Positions 22,075-32,245 of a DNA stretch of 64,000 nucleotides are shown here, one piece after another. Origin of the DNA: Saturnia japonica (taxonomy: Eukaryota > Arthropoda > Insecta > Lepidoptera > Saturniidae); the NCBI GenBank assembly GCA_033032175.1, contig CM065320.1, forward strand, positions 4,030,001-4,094,000, in the 5' to 3' direction. Under the pieces are notes generated by a model. That model saw only the letters and a program-made list of their open reading frames with translations, did not search any database and was not told the origin of the DNA. A program made the position numbers and the translations under genes. Positions within the stretch are counted from its first letter, which is position 1, and every line of letters starts with the position of its first letter.

Positions 22075-22441
22075 ATATGTACTTTTTATTTAATTTTAAT
22101 AGTAATAAACAGCTGAATTGACTTGCGTGTTGTAAGCGCGAGCGGTATGATACGTGTCGAAAGCAACATTCTGTCTTCACTAAAACGATACGTATGATTA
22201 TTGAGTAATGTTATTGGTACCTATATTTTAAATTAAATAATTAACTCGGCTCTGCTTGCGTGGGCGACAGAGTGAGTCAAGGTTGTTGTGATGGTAGGTT
22301 AGTAGATACCTATCAAAACTTATAGCGGTCGTCATGCGCCCGCGCCCCCTGTGACTCTGGGCCCGGGTGCCTCGCACTCCTTGCACCCCCGGATAAAGGC
22401 GGCCCTGGTTATAAGGAGTATAATAAGCCTACTTTTATTTT

Positions 22442-22521
22442 AAGTCCGGTGAAGCTGTAAAAGCCGCAGCGGCTTTAGGGCCCATAAGGCTAACAGTGTA
22501 GTCAGTTCTAAAAAAAAAAAT
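22442..22521 (+). mobile_element. Mini-SINE, copy 2, inside a Helitron
   Basis: AAGTCCGGTGAAGCTG through GCCGCAGCGGCTTTAGGG and CTAAGGCTAACAGTG to CAGTTCT plus a run of A. It interrupts the family A Helitron block normally reading TTTTATTTTAGAAAAAG. The duplication is blurred by the A/T-rich target. Confidence 0.8.
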
Positions 22522-22836
22522 AAAAAAATTTAGAAAAATAATTTGGGTTTCGCACAAGTAAAAGTCAGTTCGGAAAAACGACAATTTTGGGGCGCTTAAA
22601 CAAACGGCTCACACTGAATAAACCTTATGAAATATGTCTAATTAATATACTGCATTGTTGTAGATATTAATAAGACCTACAAAACCGTCAGTGAGAGTAT
22701 ATTTCTATCTTCTAAGGATCTTTCGTAATAAGCATTTTTTCTTTAAAATAACCGGGAGCGGAATAGCATGATTCGCACGTGGGCCCGATCAAAGGAATTC
22801 TGTAGTCCACGCGAGCATAGCCGCGGGCACAGCTAG

Positions 22837-24501
22837 TTATGTAATAAAAATGAAAAACGCTACCAATATCTATATTACGACGATTGCCATTGGAACTTTA
22901 TCTCTGAGTGGTTCCTAGTTGTCACCGTCATTATACTTTACTCAGCATTGTTTTATCGGGTGCAATGGTACTGAGTTATCACCGTCAGATGTACTACTTA
23001 CTGTATTTTAATTATGATTCCTTTTTTTTATAATAACGTGTTAAAGCGACGGCACTGTGCCTAAATAATGGTAGGCACTCCAAAAACAACGTACACCAGT
23101 TGATCCTGAAACGTGACCTACCAAAAACCAGTCATTTGTAACGCGTTTATCAACATGTGGACGGTGGTCGCAACCCACTCGGGTACAGAACACTACGGGA
23201 TTATACGGGCGCCGCCGCGCCGTCCCGCGCCGTCTACACAAGCCTAACCACACCGCTGATCCCTGTTCCTATACCTGATCTGTATTATACTTGGTGTATA
23301 GTTGTCGCGATCCAGTCCTACCACCCAAGATTGTAATGATCATCAGCAAACTATACTTTTTATCCTTATGCGCCGGTAATAGTTTCCTAACATCAGCTAT
23401 CTTCATAGCTATCAGGCTGTCTGCTTGTTTGCTGCCTTTTTGGTATAAAAAAACCGAGTGTTTACCTGCAGGTAGTGTTAATTTAGGTGGCGGCTAGATA
23501 GCATAGTTATTTCCTACGAGGTAACTAGATGCAAATATGATGCCACCTCACGGACATATGATGGATTTTGGCAAGCGGGATCATTTAAATATTATTAGCA
23601 AAATAAATTTTGCTATGATTTAATTGGATAAGATCAATAGGAACAGAAATATGAGTGCGACTTGTAATTGCAGAAATAGTTTTAAGGAAGTGTTTTTTAT
23701 TTCACACTAATTCGTGTTGCTGTACTTCCTATTTAATTAATTTAATTTATTCGTTTCTCAGATTGGAAATGGAAATATTTAATTCATCGTCGAAGTTAAA
23801 AAGCGTGTTAATTTTTGTTATTGCGAATTAAAATACGTAATCAAATCTAGAAAAATGTGCGAAAATTTGAAACCCGCAAATAAATAATTACAAAAGCCAT
23901 AATCATTAATGATTAAAAAAGGGGTTCCAATTTTTTGCAAATTACTTGAAATCTATTAATGCTACAGAAACTAAAAAATGTTTTTTTTTTTAAGATTAAA
24001 GTTAATATCTTGAGCAAAAAGTTAACTTCCTGAGCCTCATCTCAAATAAATTGAAAATAGGACTCCGCGCGGTGAGCGATGTGCCGCTGCCGGAATGCTC
24101 TCTTGAAGCTAGTCACTGCTAATAAAAAATTGTTTATACTATTAAATTAATTGAAAATGTTGAAAAAAAGAATGTTTCTTGAAGGAATAGACCTCGGCCT
24201 GTCGAGAACTGCAATATGTTCTGTTTTAGAACGGGTATCTAAAGCAACATTAACATGCCAAATCTGGCTTGGCAGGGAGGGTATCGCGGGCAGTCAAGGT
24301 GAGCGCTGATGTGCATCATAAGGGGGCCCTTTAAACCTACATCTGGGTCGCAAGTCCCGGGGGCTGCACGGTGAATCCATGGAATGCTAAGTTTGAAGAT
24401 TTTTCATAAAATTCACCTAAGTATTGTTAATTAATAAATTTTTAACACAAGCTTCTAAAATTATTTCACTTTGTGGAGATCTTTTTGCATCTATACTTAA
24501 C
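22837..24501. other. Spacer with one dispersed repeat
   Basis: No supported gene. 23035-23180 shares a diverged block with 51400-51570 (GAAACGTGAC..ACCAAA...GTCATT). 23190-23230 is CpG-rich (GGGCGCCGCCGCGCCGTCC). A segment at 24231-24297 has splice-like borders but weak support. Confidence 0.45.
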
Positions 24502-24918
24502 AGGGCCTGATCAATGAATTTTGCCGCTCTGAGCAAAAAAAAAAATTACTGTCCATTACAATGATACCTGATAAGTTACTAGTAGTGCCTTACGGCTCTC
24601 GACGCGGTTGTTACGCAGTAAAAGTGTAAATTTGGTTCGTATAATATTCGTTATTGGTTTGAATAAGGAACTATTTAGAACTATGGTTTTTCTTGGTTTT
24701 AGATATCAAATGACAAGGACTGTTACTGTTACCAAAACATTTAATTATCTGATTTGGTTTCTAATTTATAATTTCAAAATTTCAACAGCAATTCTGAATC
24801 ACATTGAGGTTCTCTCTTTTCTATGTAAACGAATATGTCATCACTTCCGGAGCCTTTTGAAGCCGGGGGCCCGGGGCTCATGTCTTTTGTGTGCTTGTTG
24901 TAAAAACGGAATTGGTAC
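24502..24918 (+). repeat. Possible hAT-like non-autonomous element
   Basis: Starts CAGGGCCTGATCAATGAATT and ends with a block matching 3855-3970 (GGGGGCCCGGGGC...GTAAAAACGGAATTGG). The right end is too mutated to pair fully with the left end, and no duplication was found. Confidence 0.35.
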
Positions 24919-25305
24919 ATACCATGAAAATGTAGTAAAAGAAGGTTTAATTAATCAGCAGTTAAGATCCTAATGCAGGCATGATTTTTTCCTAACTTAT
25001 AGTTCTGTTAGTATGTAAATCTGATATATTAGAATATCGTTAGCTGTAAGCATGTATGCAGGTAAAGATGGTGAACCACTTTTTAAATGGATTACTCAGA
25101 CGAAGCCCTAACTGTGCGTTCGTGACCCGTTTGCTATCGTTGGCGCATACTTATATACTTCATGTTGTCTGTAAGTTGGTTCGTTTAATTTAATAATAGT
25201 ATTTGTAGTAAAGGTAATCTATTACCAAGGGCGAAGTATGACAGTCTGGGATATCGGTTCGGTGTAGTACGGTCGGGTGACTGGTTACCGGTAATCGTTG
25301 TGGAA

Positions 25306-25408
25306 ATGAGTGCTCCTGAATTAGTGGTGGAAAATGGTGTTGCAGATGATGCTGATTCTGCAGCTGAAGATGGAAACCAAAACGGCGATGATGGGTTTGT
25401 ATTCAATG
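25306..25408 (+). CDS. Candidate first coding exon of an unidentified gene
   Basis: ATG at 25306 in the context GTGGAAATGA opens a frame beginning MSAPELVVENG, then an acidic Ala/Asp/Gly/Asn stretch (DDADSAAEDG) and DDGFVFN. The composition and codon third positions look coding in an otherwise AT-rich region, and the frame is also open upstream to about 25179. A possible but weak donor GTATAA at 25409 leaves phase 1, matching the microexon at 39576. An alternative donor is GTAATT at 25449; unspliced, the frame stops at 25450-25452. I do not recognise the protein. It could also be a chance frame. Confidence 0.4.
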
Positions 25409-25452
25409 GTATAATTGTATTAGTGACTCTAAAAAAGCTTATTGATAGGTAA

Positions 25453-27000
25453 TTAATTATAAACCATTAGTAAGTAGATTGCTATTAAATGTAAATACTA
25501 ATATAATAAATTAATAAAGTACATTATAATGGTTAGTTCGTACAGTCTATGCTAGTAAAAAAAAAAACTTGCTATGAATATTTTAGTGTTGAATAATACC
25601 AATTTCAAGCCTGTTACACTATTTGGTTAAAGGTTTAATTCCGTGCAAAGCCACAATATAAATTTACACGCCAGTATACGGCAAAGTGGCGATTTATAAC
25701 GCTGATAAGTATAAAAAAGGTGTGAACCACGATACATCAGATGGTTAGTTTACTGGCCACTTAACCATTCCACCATCACAGTATATAATGTATAAAACCG
25801 GATTCATATTTCATTATATATTCCAGTGGCGTGATTAACCAGTTATTAGTTAATGTAACTGTAGATACCGAATAAGGCCCATCTAATTTATATAATTTAA
25901 TGTTTGAAAAAGTTACAGAAATATCGATACAATAAAATTATCGATACGATAAAATTATATTAAACGTAAAAAGAACAATTTGTTTCTGAACAGAACAGTT
26001 TTTAGTTCTTAATTGGTCCAAAGTGTGGCGCCACTTCTCTTGTCGCGTCGTACCTTTGAATATGAAAAGTCTTGTTTGTCTTGTCACAATTGTAACTACA
26101 TATGTACAGTATTTCAATAAACTTTAAAATTAGTATCGAGGTATAATTTCTACAGATACAAAACAATGCAATGTGATGTTTGTTTTCTTTAGTTATCAAA
26201 ATAAAGCAATAACTCAAAGTATCAACAAAAATGTAGCCATAATAAAGATTTTATTATAACTTGATAAATGGGCCTTTTTGGAAACCTTTCATTAAAGCCC
26301 TAAACTAGAATAACGTGTATTCTTCTTCCACTTCTAAAGATTAATGGTAGTCTATGCCATTAATGACATACATATTTATGCCAAAAACGTTCATTGTAAT
26401 TGGAATCGTATGATCAGGGCTTTTTATATAATTAATAATCAGATCATATAAAATCCCACGACATGTAACAAGCCTTATTGTCTTGTAATTAATTTAAATG
26501 TTTTAGGCTCATATAATTAGGTACAGTAGATTATAAAGAATAGAATTAAACGTGTAAACGATAGGCCAGATTTTAACCAAAATTACTCGTCTTTTTATAT
26601 CCACCATCCTACATTTGGCTGTTCATAAGATTTCACTACTTTTTATAAACAAACCATCTCAATCGAGACTTTGCCCGTTTTTACAGATATTTTTTTCTTG
26701 GGATTTCACTTTTTTTGTAGTTTATTATGAAGTTTCAAAATCAGATACTGGAATTTCATAATATCGATAAGCAGAAAAGGCCTATCAAACTAATATAGAG
26801 TATAATATAACTCAATTTAATATAATTAATAAAATATATCGACATGCTATTGCCAAAGCAACTTATACTTCTTCTTTTCCTACTTGTTTAATCACAACAT
26901 TTTGGCATTTCGTGAATGGATTATAGCACTTAAGTTCTCTTTAAAGATTTCTAGTAATATCGGGATCCTTGAGTTGATATATCCAGCGATGTAAATTTCT
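25453..27000. other. AT-rich spacer, possibly intronic
   Basis: No exon-like segment or repeat ends recognised. If the gene model at 25306-40109 holds, this is the start of its first long intron. Confidence 0.4.
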
Positions 27001-27004
27001 GGAG

Positions 27005-27310
27005 ATATTTGGAGAGCAAGGCCAAATTGGCAGCTAAAAAACTGACTATTCGCAATCAGTCCAAGCAGTACGTCTTTATACCAAGGCAAAAACTTGTGCT
27101 GTATAAAGCACATAGGGCCGGTACTTCTACCCGCCAGTTTTCTCCTCTTAACTCCTTGCAAAGGCGTGCTATTGACATTGTCGAAGATCCCGAACTAACA
27201 TGCGGTCTAGACTCCTTACAACTTTGCAGGGACTTCAAGTCTCTACCGCATGTACAATGGTTGATGTTCTGAGGAACTTTTCGCTATGGCGCCCTCGCCG
27301 CCGTTTTAAA
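27005..27310 (+). pseudogene. LINE reverse transcriptase C-terminal fragment
   Basis: Encodes AKAKLAAKKLTIRNQSKQ-like and then LQRRAIDIVEDPELT...LDSLQLCRDFKSL in one frame, stopping at TGA near 27270. The R-R-A-x-x-I-V-x-D-P and LxxLxLxRD pattern is the familiar C-terminal region downstream of the RT domain in Jockey/CR1-group LINEs. Both ends are truncated. Clade not settled. Confidence 0.6.
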
Positions 27311-27439
27311 CTCTCACCTTCCACCGTAGGCTGGCAGCAAATTAAGTATATCACGGAAAATGCTACCAATATTACATAATGTCCATCCAAATGATTAAAT
27401 ACAAGTACCTATACAATAATATAATTGTTTTTATTTACT

Positions 27440-27514
27440 ATTTCGTTTTTAATGCGGCCCCCAACTTGTTGTGTGCCGAGGGGCCCGGCCGCTGCGTGGC
27501 TAAAGACGGCCCTG
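27440..27514 (+). repeat. hAT right-end fragment
   Basis: GC-rich sequence ending GGCTAAAGACGGCCCTG at 27514. This complements a CAGGGCCGTC-type left end as in the hAT copies above. The matching left end was not found, so the element borders are unknown. Confidence 0.4.
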
Positions 27515-27974
27515 CTCATGATAAAGTTAAACAGGTGACGTATGCACTAACGGCTTGTTCACCCTCCTAACTCTATATCTCTATGGCTAGAGTAAACTGT
27601 ATTAGATAAATTTTAATCACAAAACTTAGACGTGGGCCTTATTGGATACACGGCATTAATCGATACAGTTACCTTACTATACAAATTCAAAAACTAAAAA
27701 TTGTGATTAAATAGCGTGAGTGTCAACAGGTTTACTGTTTTACAAATATTTTCATAAACATTGTAAAATGTAGGTGGTGTGTTTATATAACTTCAAAAGA
27801 AATGTGACAAAATCATGCAATTAAAAAATAATTCTAAACTCAAGATGGTTTTATTAAAAGTTGTTTGCATCGCAGTATTGAACGCAAATATATAAATGTA
27901 GCTTTGCATTACTGAGAGTGAGATAATAAGTTTCAATTCAATTTTTCTATTTCATAGATTGGCCATTGGCCCGA

Positions 27975-28150
27975 AACTGGGCTGCCGTGTTCATTTCACA
28001 AATGACGTCATGAAAGAAAAGTGAGTTGTCTCTGTCGCACTTGAAGGTCCTGCAGGCGACACTTCGTCGGTGACGTCATCACTATTCCTGTCTCGTACAC
28101 ACTGACAACGTACTTGCACGCACAACCTTTGCTTGCATCACCCATTCATA
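27975..28150. promoter_or_regulatory. Cluster with two perfect CRE palindromes
   Basis: TGACGTCA occurs at 28003-28010 and 28071-28078, 68 bp apart, in a segment less AT-rich than its surroundings. This is the binding site of CREB/ATF-type factors. Single copies also occur near 10749 and 55109. If the flanking gene model is right, this is an intronic enhancer candidate. Confidence 0.35.
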
Positions 28151-28315
28151 TTCAGAGTTGATTCATATCCGGTGCAATGACATATGTTATCAATGTTATC
28201 ATAAATACTTGCCTACTTATATGTTTTTAAAACGCTTACAGATTTGTCATACCGAGTTAATACGTAGCTAGTAATGTTGTTTATAGTATTATTGTACTAT
28301 TTGAATTCATTTATT

Positions 28316-28541
28316 AACCGACTTAAAAAAAAGGAGGATGTTGTCATTTCGAATGTTTTTTTTAATGGATGAATTCAGCCATAACTTCTTTGTTTATAAA
28401 CCGATTTAGATTATTCAGTTTTTATTGGACCGGGGATACCTGACGGGTAGTTCCATTTTATTTCATTGGCGTTGGACTTTCGATTCGATGATACACCAGG
28501 AAACTCCTCAAAATCATTGAAGTTGGTTTTCTTTTTTGTTA
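28316..28541 (+). repeat. AACCGACTT-type MITE-like repeat, plus copy
   Basis: Begins AACCGACTTAAAAAAAAGG. Near 28519-28528, GAAGTTGGTT is the near-complement of the start. The internal order matches the three minus copies. Non-coding. Confidence 0.55.
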
Positions 28542-28599
28542 AAAATTGTCTTGCGATTGTCTAATTTATTCCAGAGCATTTGTCTAATTACCATAGATT

Positions 28600-28725
28600 T
28601 AATATATACTTAGATATGCAATGGGTAGACTAGGGTGAGCCGAAAAACAAAATACATTAGTGTGCGTGTAATAGTGTTGCATCATGTACTGACTCGGTTT
28701 TAATGTTGATATTGATACAAATATC
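28600..28725. repeat. Inverted copy of the repeat at 20515-20610
   Basis: AAAATACATTAGTGTGCGTG and TACTGACTCGGTTTTAATG are reverse complements of the 20515 segment. Non-coding. Confidence 0.55.
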
Positions 28726-29454
28726 GGTGATTTCATGTCGCTTAACGAATACGCATAAAATAAAAAAAAAATATACTACCAGTTGCGCCTGCGACTTCAT
28801 CTGCGTGGAATTACATGTAAGAAAAACAGCGGCTAAAAGTGTAGCCAGACCAAAAAAAAAAGAGCCAGGACAGTTTTGTTTTTAAAAGCGAAGTGTGGAT
28901 GCAACAAGCAATATAAAAGACGAAGTGTACAAAAGAACCATAAAGGAAGAAAGTGTAAGCACGACAACACTATATTCATAGAGCACTATTGCTTAAGTAA
29001 AATCTGACGGTATTTTAGTACCCATGGGGATAACAACAGTGAAATAGCGAATACTGAGTCAGTGACTATTGACTAATTCCTCGGTAATAGGTACGTTAAC
29101 CTAATGTATTTTATATTAGAAATATCTAAATATGATCCTAATATAACACCTCCACTGCAGAGGGAGCGCGGTAGTTTCGCGAGTGTGAGTGCGAGCACGG
29201 CACGGGAGTTTGTGGCGAAATCTACCGCGAATTTATCATCGGGATTGGTTAGGGCTGTCGTGGCTTGGGATACCGCTCGCTTATATCTATACAGATAAAT
29301 AAAACCGCAATACATTCATAAAAATAAACCCTTATACCCGACATATAAAATAAAACGATACCCAGCACAAAATCGTGACAGCGCCTTAACCTATCAATAT
29401 AAAAATTAAGCATGTACATTGTACATATTTGATTTATTGATATATCATCAATTG

Positions 29455-30075
29455 AATAAAATTCAAATAAATAAAATTAAGTGTCAGTTTGTAGTTCGTT
29501 CGGGAAACTGCGCGACGTCTTCTCATCCAAAATACCTCAGTGCCTCAAGACGAAAGTCTTTGACCAGTGTGTGTTGCCAGTGATGACATACGGCACAGAG
29601 ACGTGGTCGCTCACTGTGGGCCTCATAAGAAAGCTCAAGGTCGCTCAGCGAGTATGGAGAGGGCTATGCTTGGTGTTTCTCTACGAGATCGAATCAGAAT
29701 TGAGGAGATCCGTAGACAAACTAAGGTAACCGACATAGCCAAAAGGATTAGCAAGTTGAAGTGGCAGTGGGCGGGGCACATGGTTCGGAGAACTGACGGC
29801 CGTTGGGGCAGAAAGGTTCTCGAGTGGAGACCACGCACCGGAAAGCGCAGCGTAGGACGGCCCCCCACTAGATGGAAAGACGACATAATAAAGGTCGCTG
29901 GGAGCCGTTGGGTGCAGGCCGCACAAGATCGGTCGCTCTGGAGATCTATGGGGGAGGCCTATGTTCAGCAGTGGACGTCCTGCGGCTGAAATGATGATGA
30001 TGATGATTGTAGTACTGGTAGATAGCTAATGTTACAAGGACCAACTTAGGTAGTCTGTAGTCCACGCGAGCGCAG
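29455..30075 (+). mobile_element. Family A Helitron remnant split by an RTE LINE
   Basis: The 5' fragment (CAAATAAATAAAATTAAGTG...TTTGTAG) and the 3' fragment (TACTGGTAGATAGCTAATG...GTCCACGCGAGCGCAGCC) are family A Helitron blocks. They are separated by the LINE at 29495-30006. The Helitron itself lacks most of its middle. Confidence 0.6.
29495..30006 (+). pseudogene. RTE-type LINE, 5'-truncated 3' end
   Basis: Encodes the C-terminal region downstream of the RT: CLKTKVFDQCVLPVMTYGTE, then after a one-base frameshift near 29650 MERAMLGVSLRDRIR, KWQWAGHMVRRTDGRW, RSVGRPPTRWKDD and YVQQWTSCG before TGA. This order is the hallmark end of RTE/BovB-type proteins. The tail is a short (ATG)n run, as in RTE. 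TTGTAG flanks both sides (29489-29494 and 30007-30012), a likely 6-bp target duplication. Confidence 0.88.
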
Positions 30076-30239
30076 CCGAATGTGCATGAATAAAGCAAGT
30101 TAAATAAAAGCTTCTAAAAAGATCAATAATATGAGATATTAGACTCTTCTGCATATGGAAAGATAATTTAAAAACGAAGAGTTTGGGAAAAACTTTTTTT
30201 AGTATTTTCAGATAAAGATGATTCCGAAAATCTACATAG

Positions 30240-30313
30240 GATCGCGACTAAATAACCGGCTAAATTATTGGGTAATAAACGCGTGCAGAGCCGAGGATAT
30301 TCCTAGTATTGAT
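30240..30313 (+). repeat. Helitron family B 3' end
   Basis: AACGCGTGCAGAGCCGAGG...TCCTAG followed by T, like the end at 20450-20475. The 5' part is not recognisable. Confidence 0.4.
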
Positions 30314-31139
30314 TAAATCTATGCTTTTTAGCAATGCTCATTTCTATGAAAGTGTAGTAGGCAAATGATAGAATGATAACTGATATTTAAAAAAGCAAAA
30401 TAATTTTCGATATTCTGTACAATAATTTTCTATTGTTAAAAATCAATCTATTTATAAATTGATAACCATTTTTGTCAAACTGCAATACTTTAAATTATTT
30501 TTTAGGAACACACAAACTCCTTAGGTATTTCGATAGCTTGTTATCGACATAATCAATCTCTTTGACATTCTGGTTAAAATTCGCAACGTATTTGATCACA
30601 TTTTATTTGGAATTCATATATTTAAGGAGAATGAGTATAATTAAATACGAGATTTCCCACATTCATTTATGTATGAAACTTTTATGAACTTTCTAAAATA
30701 ATTTAGTTTTTGAGCAAAACATTTCAATCTACATGTGAAATGGATAATTTTGTCGATTTTCTTTATGGATGAGTTAAAACCAGACAGTGCACAGGTAACC
30801 ATAACTGTAATACGTCTACCAAACATAAAAATATTATATTTAAAAACCTTAGATTTAGCGAAAATAAGAGAAATTTGTTTTACACAATATTGAACAAGGG
30901 CACTACGGGCCACTAGCTTTTAAAAACCCGTCCTAGGTTTCTATGGCGCTCTGACAAGCTTTATATGTCTATACTATTCTCTTTCTCTGTAGTACAGCCA
31001 CTAGACATACTACATCTATGCTAATTACAATTTATTCAGGTTAAAGATTACCTCAAAGTTTCAATCAATACCTACGCGTCCTATCCCTGTGTGGGGTGGT
31101 AACATGAAGATCGAGTTTTGCAAAAGATCAAACTACAGA
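30314..31139. other. Spacer, no gene seen
   Basis: AT-rich. A 90-codon minus-strand open frame at 30641-30913 has no recognisable features. Confidence 0.45.
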
Positions 31140-31141
31140 TA

Positions 31142-31548
31142 GTCCAGTCAAATTAGGCTCAAAAATAGGCCAAACCCAGACTTTAACGGAAAAAGCGGAA
31201 TATTTTTATATTACCTTTTTTTTGGCATTCTAAATGTTGTCTCAAAATTTACAGTTGACATTGCGTTATATGTGTGCACTGTCGCACTCTATCTCAAAAA
31301 CTGTTAAACGTATAAAACAATGGTTAGGACAAAATTTATAGAGAATTTTATACTCTACGATTTGAGACAAAGGAAACTAGATATTTCCAAGAAACAGATT
31401 TTCACGACCTGTGACATTGAATAACTAAGGATGCTCAAAGGTGACCTTATGAGACTTTTGAGAAAACATTTAGAATTCTAAAATAAAGGTTATACAAAAT
31501 TCAGCTAATTCTTTTTCAATCTTAGGGGAAACCCTAAGTTGACTGGGC
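31142..31548. mobile_element. 407-bp MITE with TA duplication
   Basis: The left end GTCCAGTCAAATTAGG and right end CCTAAGTTGACTGGGC are inverted complements with two mismatches. TA flanks both (31140-31141 and 31549-31550). No coding sequence. TA duplication suggests mobilisation by a Tc1/mariner-type transposase. Confidence 0.75.
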
Positions 31549-32009
31549 TAAAACATGGTCGTATTAAATATACGTCGTGTCTACAGTATGTTTCAATACA
31601 TATTATAAAAGAAAGTTACTATCCGCGTCTGAGATAGGTAACTTACTTGATCTAAACCATGCAACGGATATTTATACGGTTTTCACTGTTATTTAGAGAT
31701 TTTGTAATTAAGTTTTTCTATAGTAAAAAAATCAATGTTTTTAAATAAAGTTGTTAATAAGTCGATTTTCGAGCGCTTATATGGCTTACGATGGTCGAAC
31801 TTCATGACATACTTCACAGTAATATGTACTTTTGAATTGTAATTCTTCAAAAAACACAGAGAAAAGTCTACGATGGCCTAAGTCTATTTTCCAAATGTTG
31901 ACTCACAGTAACCATTTTTATCTTCAACATAATAATTAAAAATATTAGGTTATTTGCGGAGCTATTTTCTCATATTAAGTACTAATAATTATTCAGATAA
32001 ATATGTTGG

Positions 32010-32245
32010 TTTAATTTAGATTAAAATTGTTCTGTACATTATATCATTTAAGCTAATACCGTAGAAGATATCACGCATTCAAAATTACGCGCAAACAAAG
32101 AAATCATTCGCAGCGAAACGGTTTGACGGCAATCCGCACCGCCGCGCTGCTGCCACCCGCACCGCGGCCTACCAATGGGCAATTGATATGAATTAAGCGT
32201 CGTGAGTAAGCGCACTTTTCGTGACTATGAAGCTATGACTATCCA
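32010..32245 (-). repeat. Inverted copy of the repeat at 17976
   Basis: The reverse complement aligns with 17976-18240. This copy retains a GC-rich stretch (CCGCACCGCCGCGCTGCTGCC) lost from the other. Confidence 0.6.

Larger units (their letters stand above)
21101..22407 (+). mobile_element. hAT-type element, copy 2, with perfect 8-bp target duplication
   Basis: Ends CAGGGCCGCCTTA (21101) and TAAAGGCGGCCCTG (22407) are inverted complements. GTTATAAG occurs immediately outside both ends (21093-21100 and 22408-22415). It lies in the middle of a family A Helitron. It contains mariner debris at the same internal position as copy 1. No hAT transposase. Confidence 0.92.
20900..22836 (+). mobile_element. 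Non-autonomous Helitron, family A, complete ends, split by hAT and mini-SINE
   Basis: Starts TCTATATAAATAAATGAAAT at 20900 after an A and ends GCCGCGGGCACAGCTAG at 22836 before a T, the expected A/T target. Family A blocks are present in order on both sides of the hAT element at 21101-22407. Without the inserts its length would be about 550 bp. Confidence 0.8.

Noticed and set aside
24231..24297. Possible 67-nt exon with acceptor TTCTGTTTTAG and donor GTGAGC
   Set aside because: One frame is open but no phase-compatible partner was found and the sequence around it looks repeat-derived.
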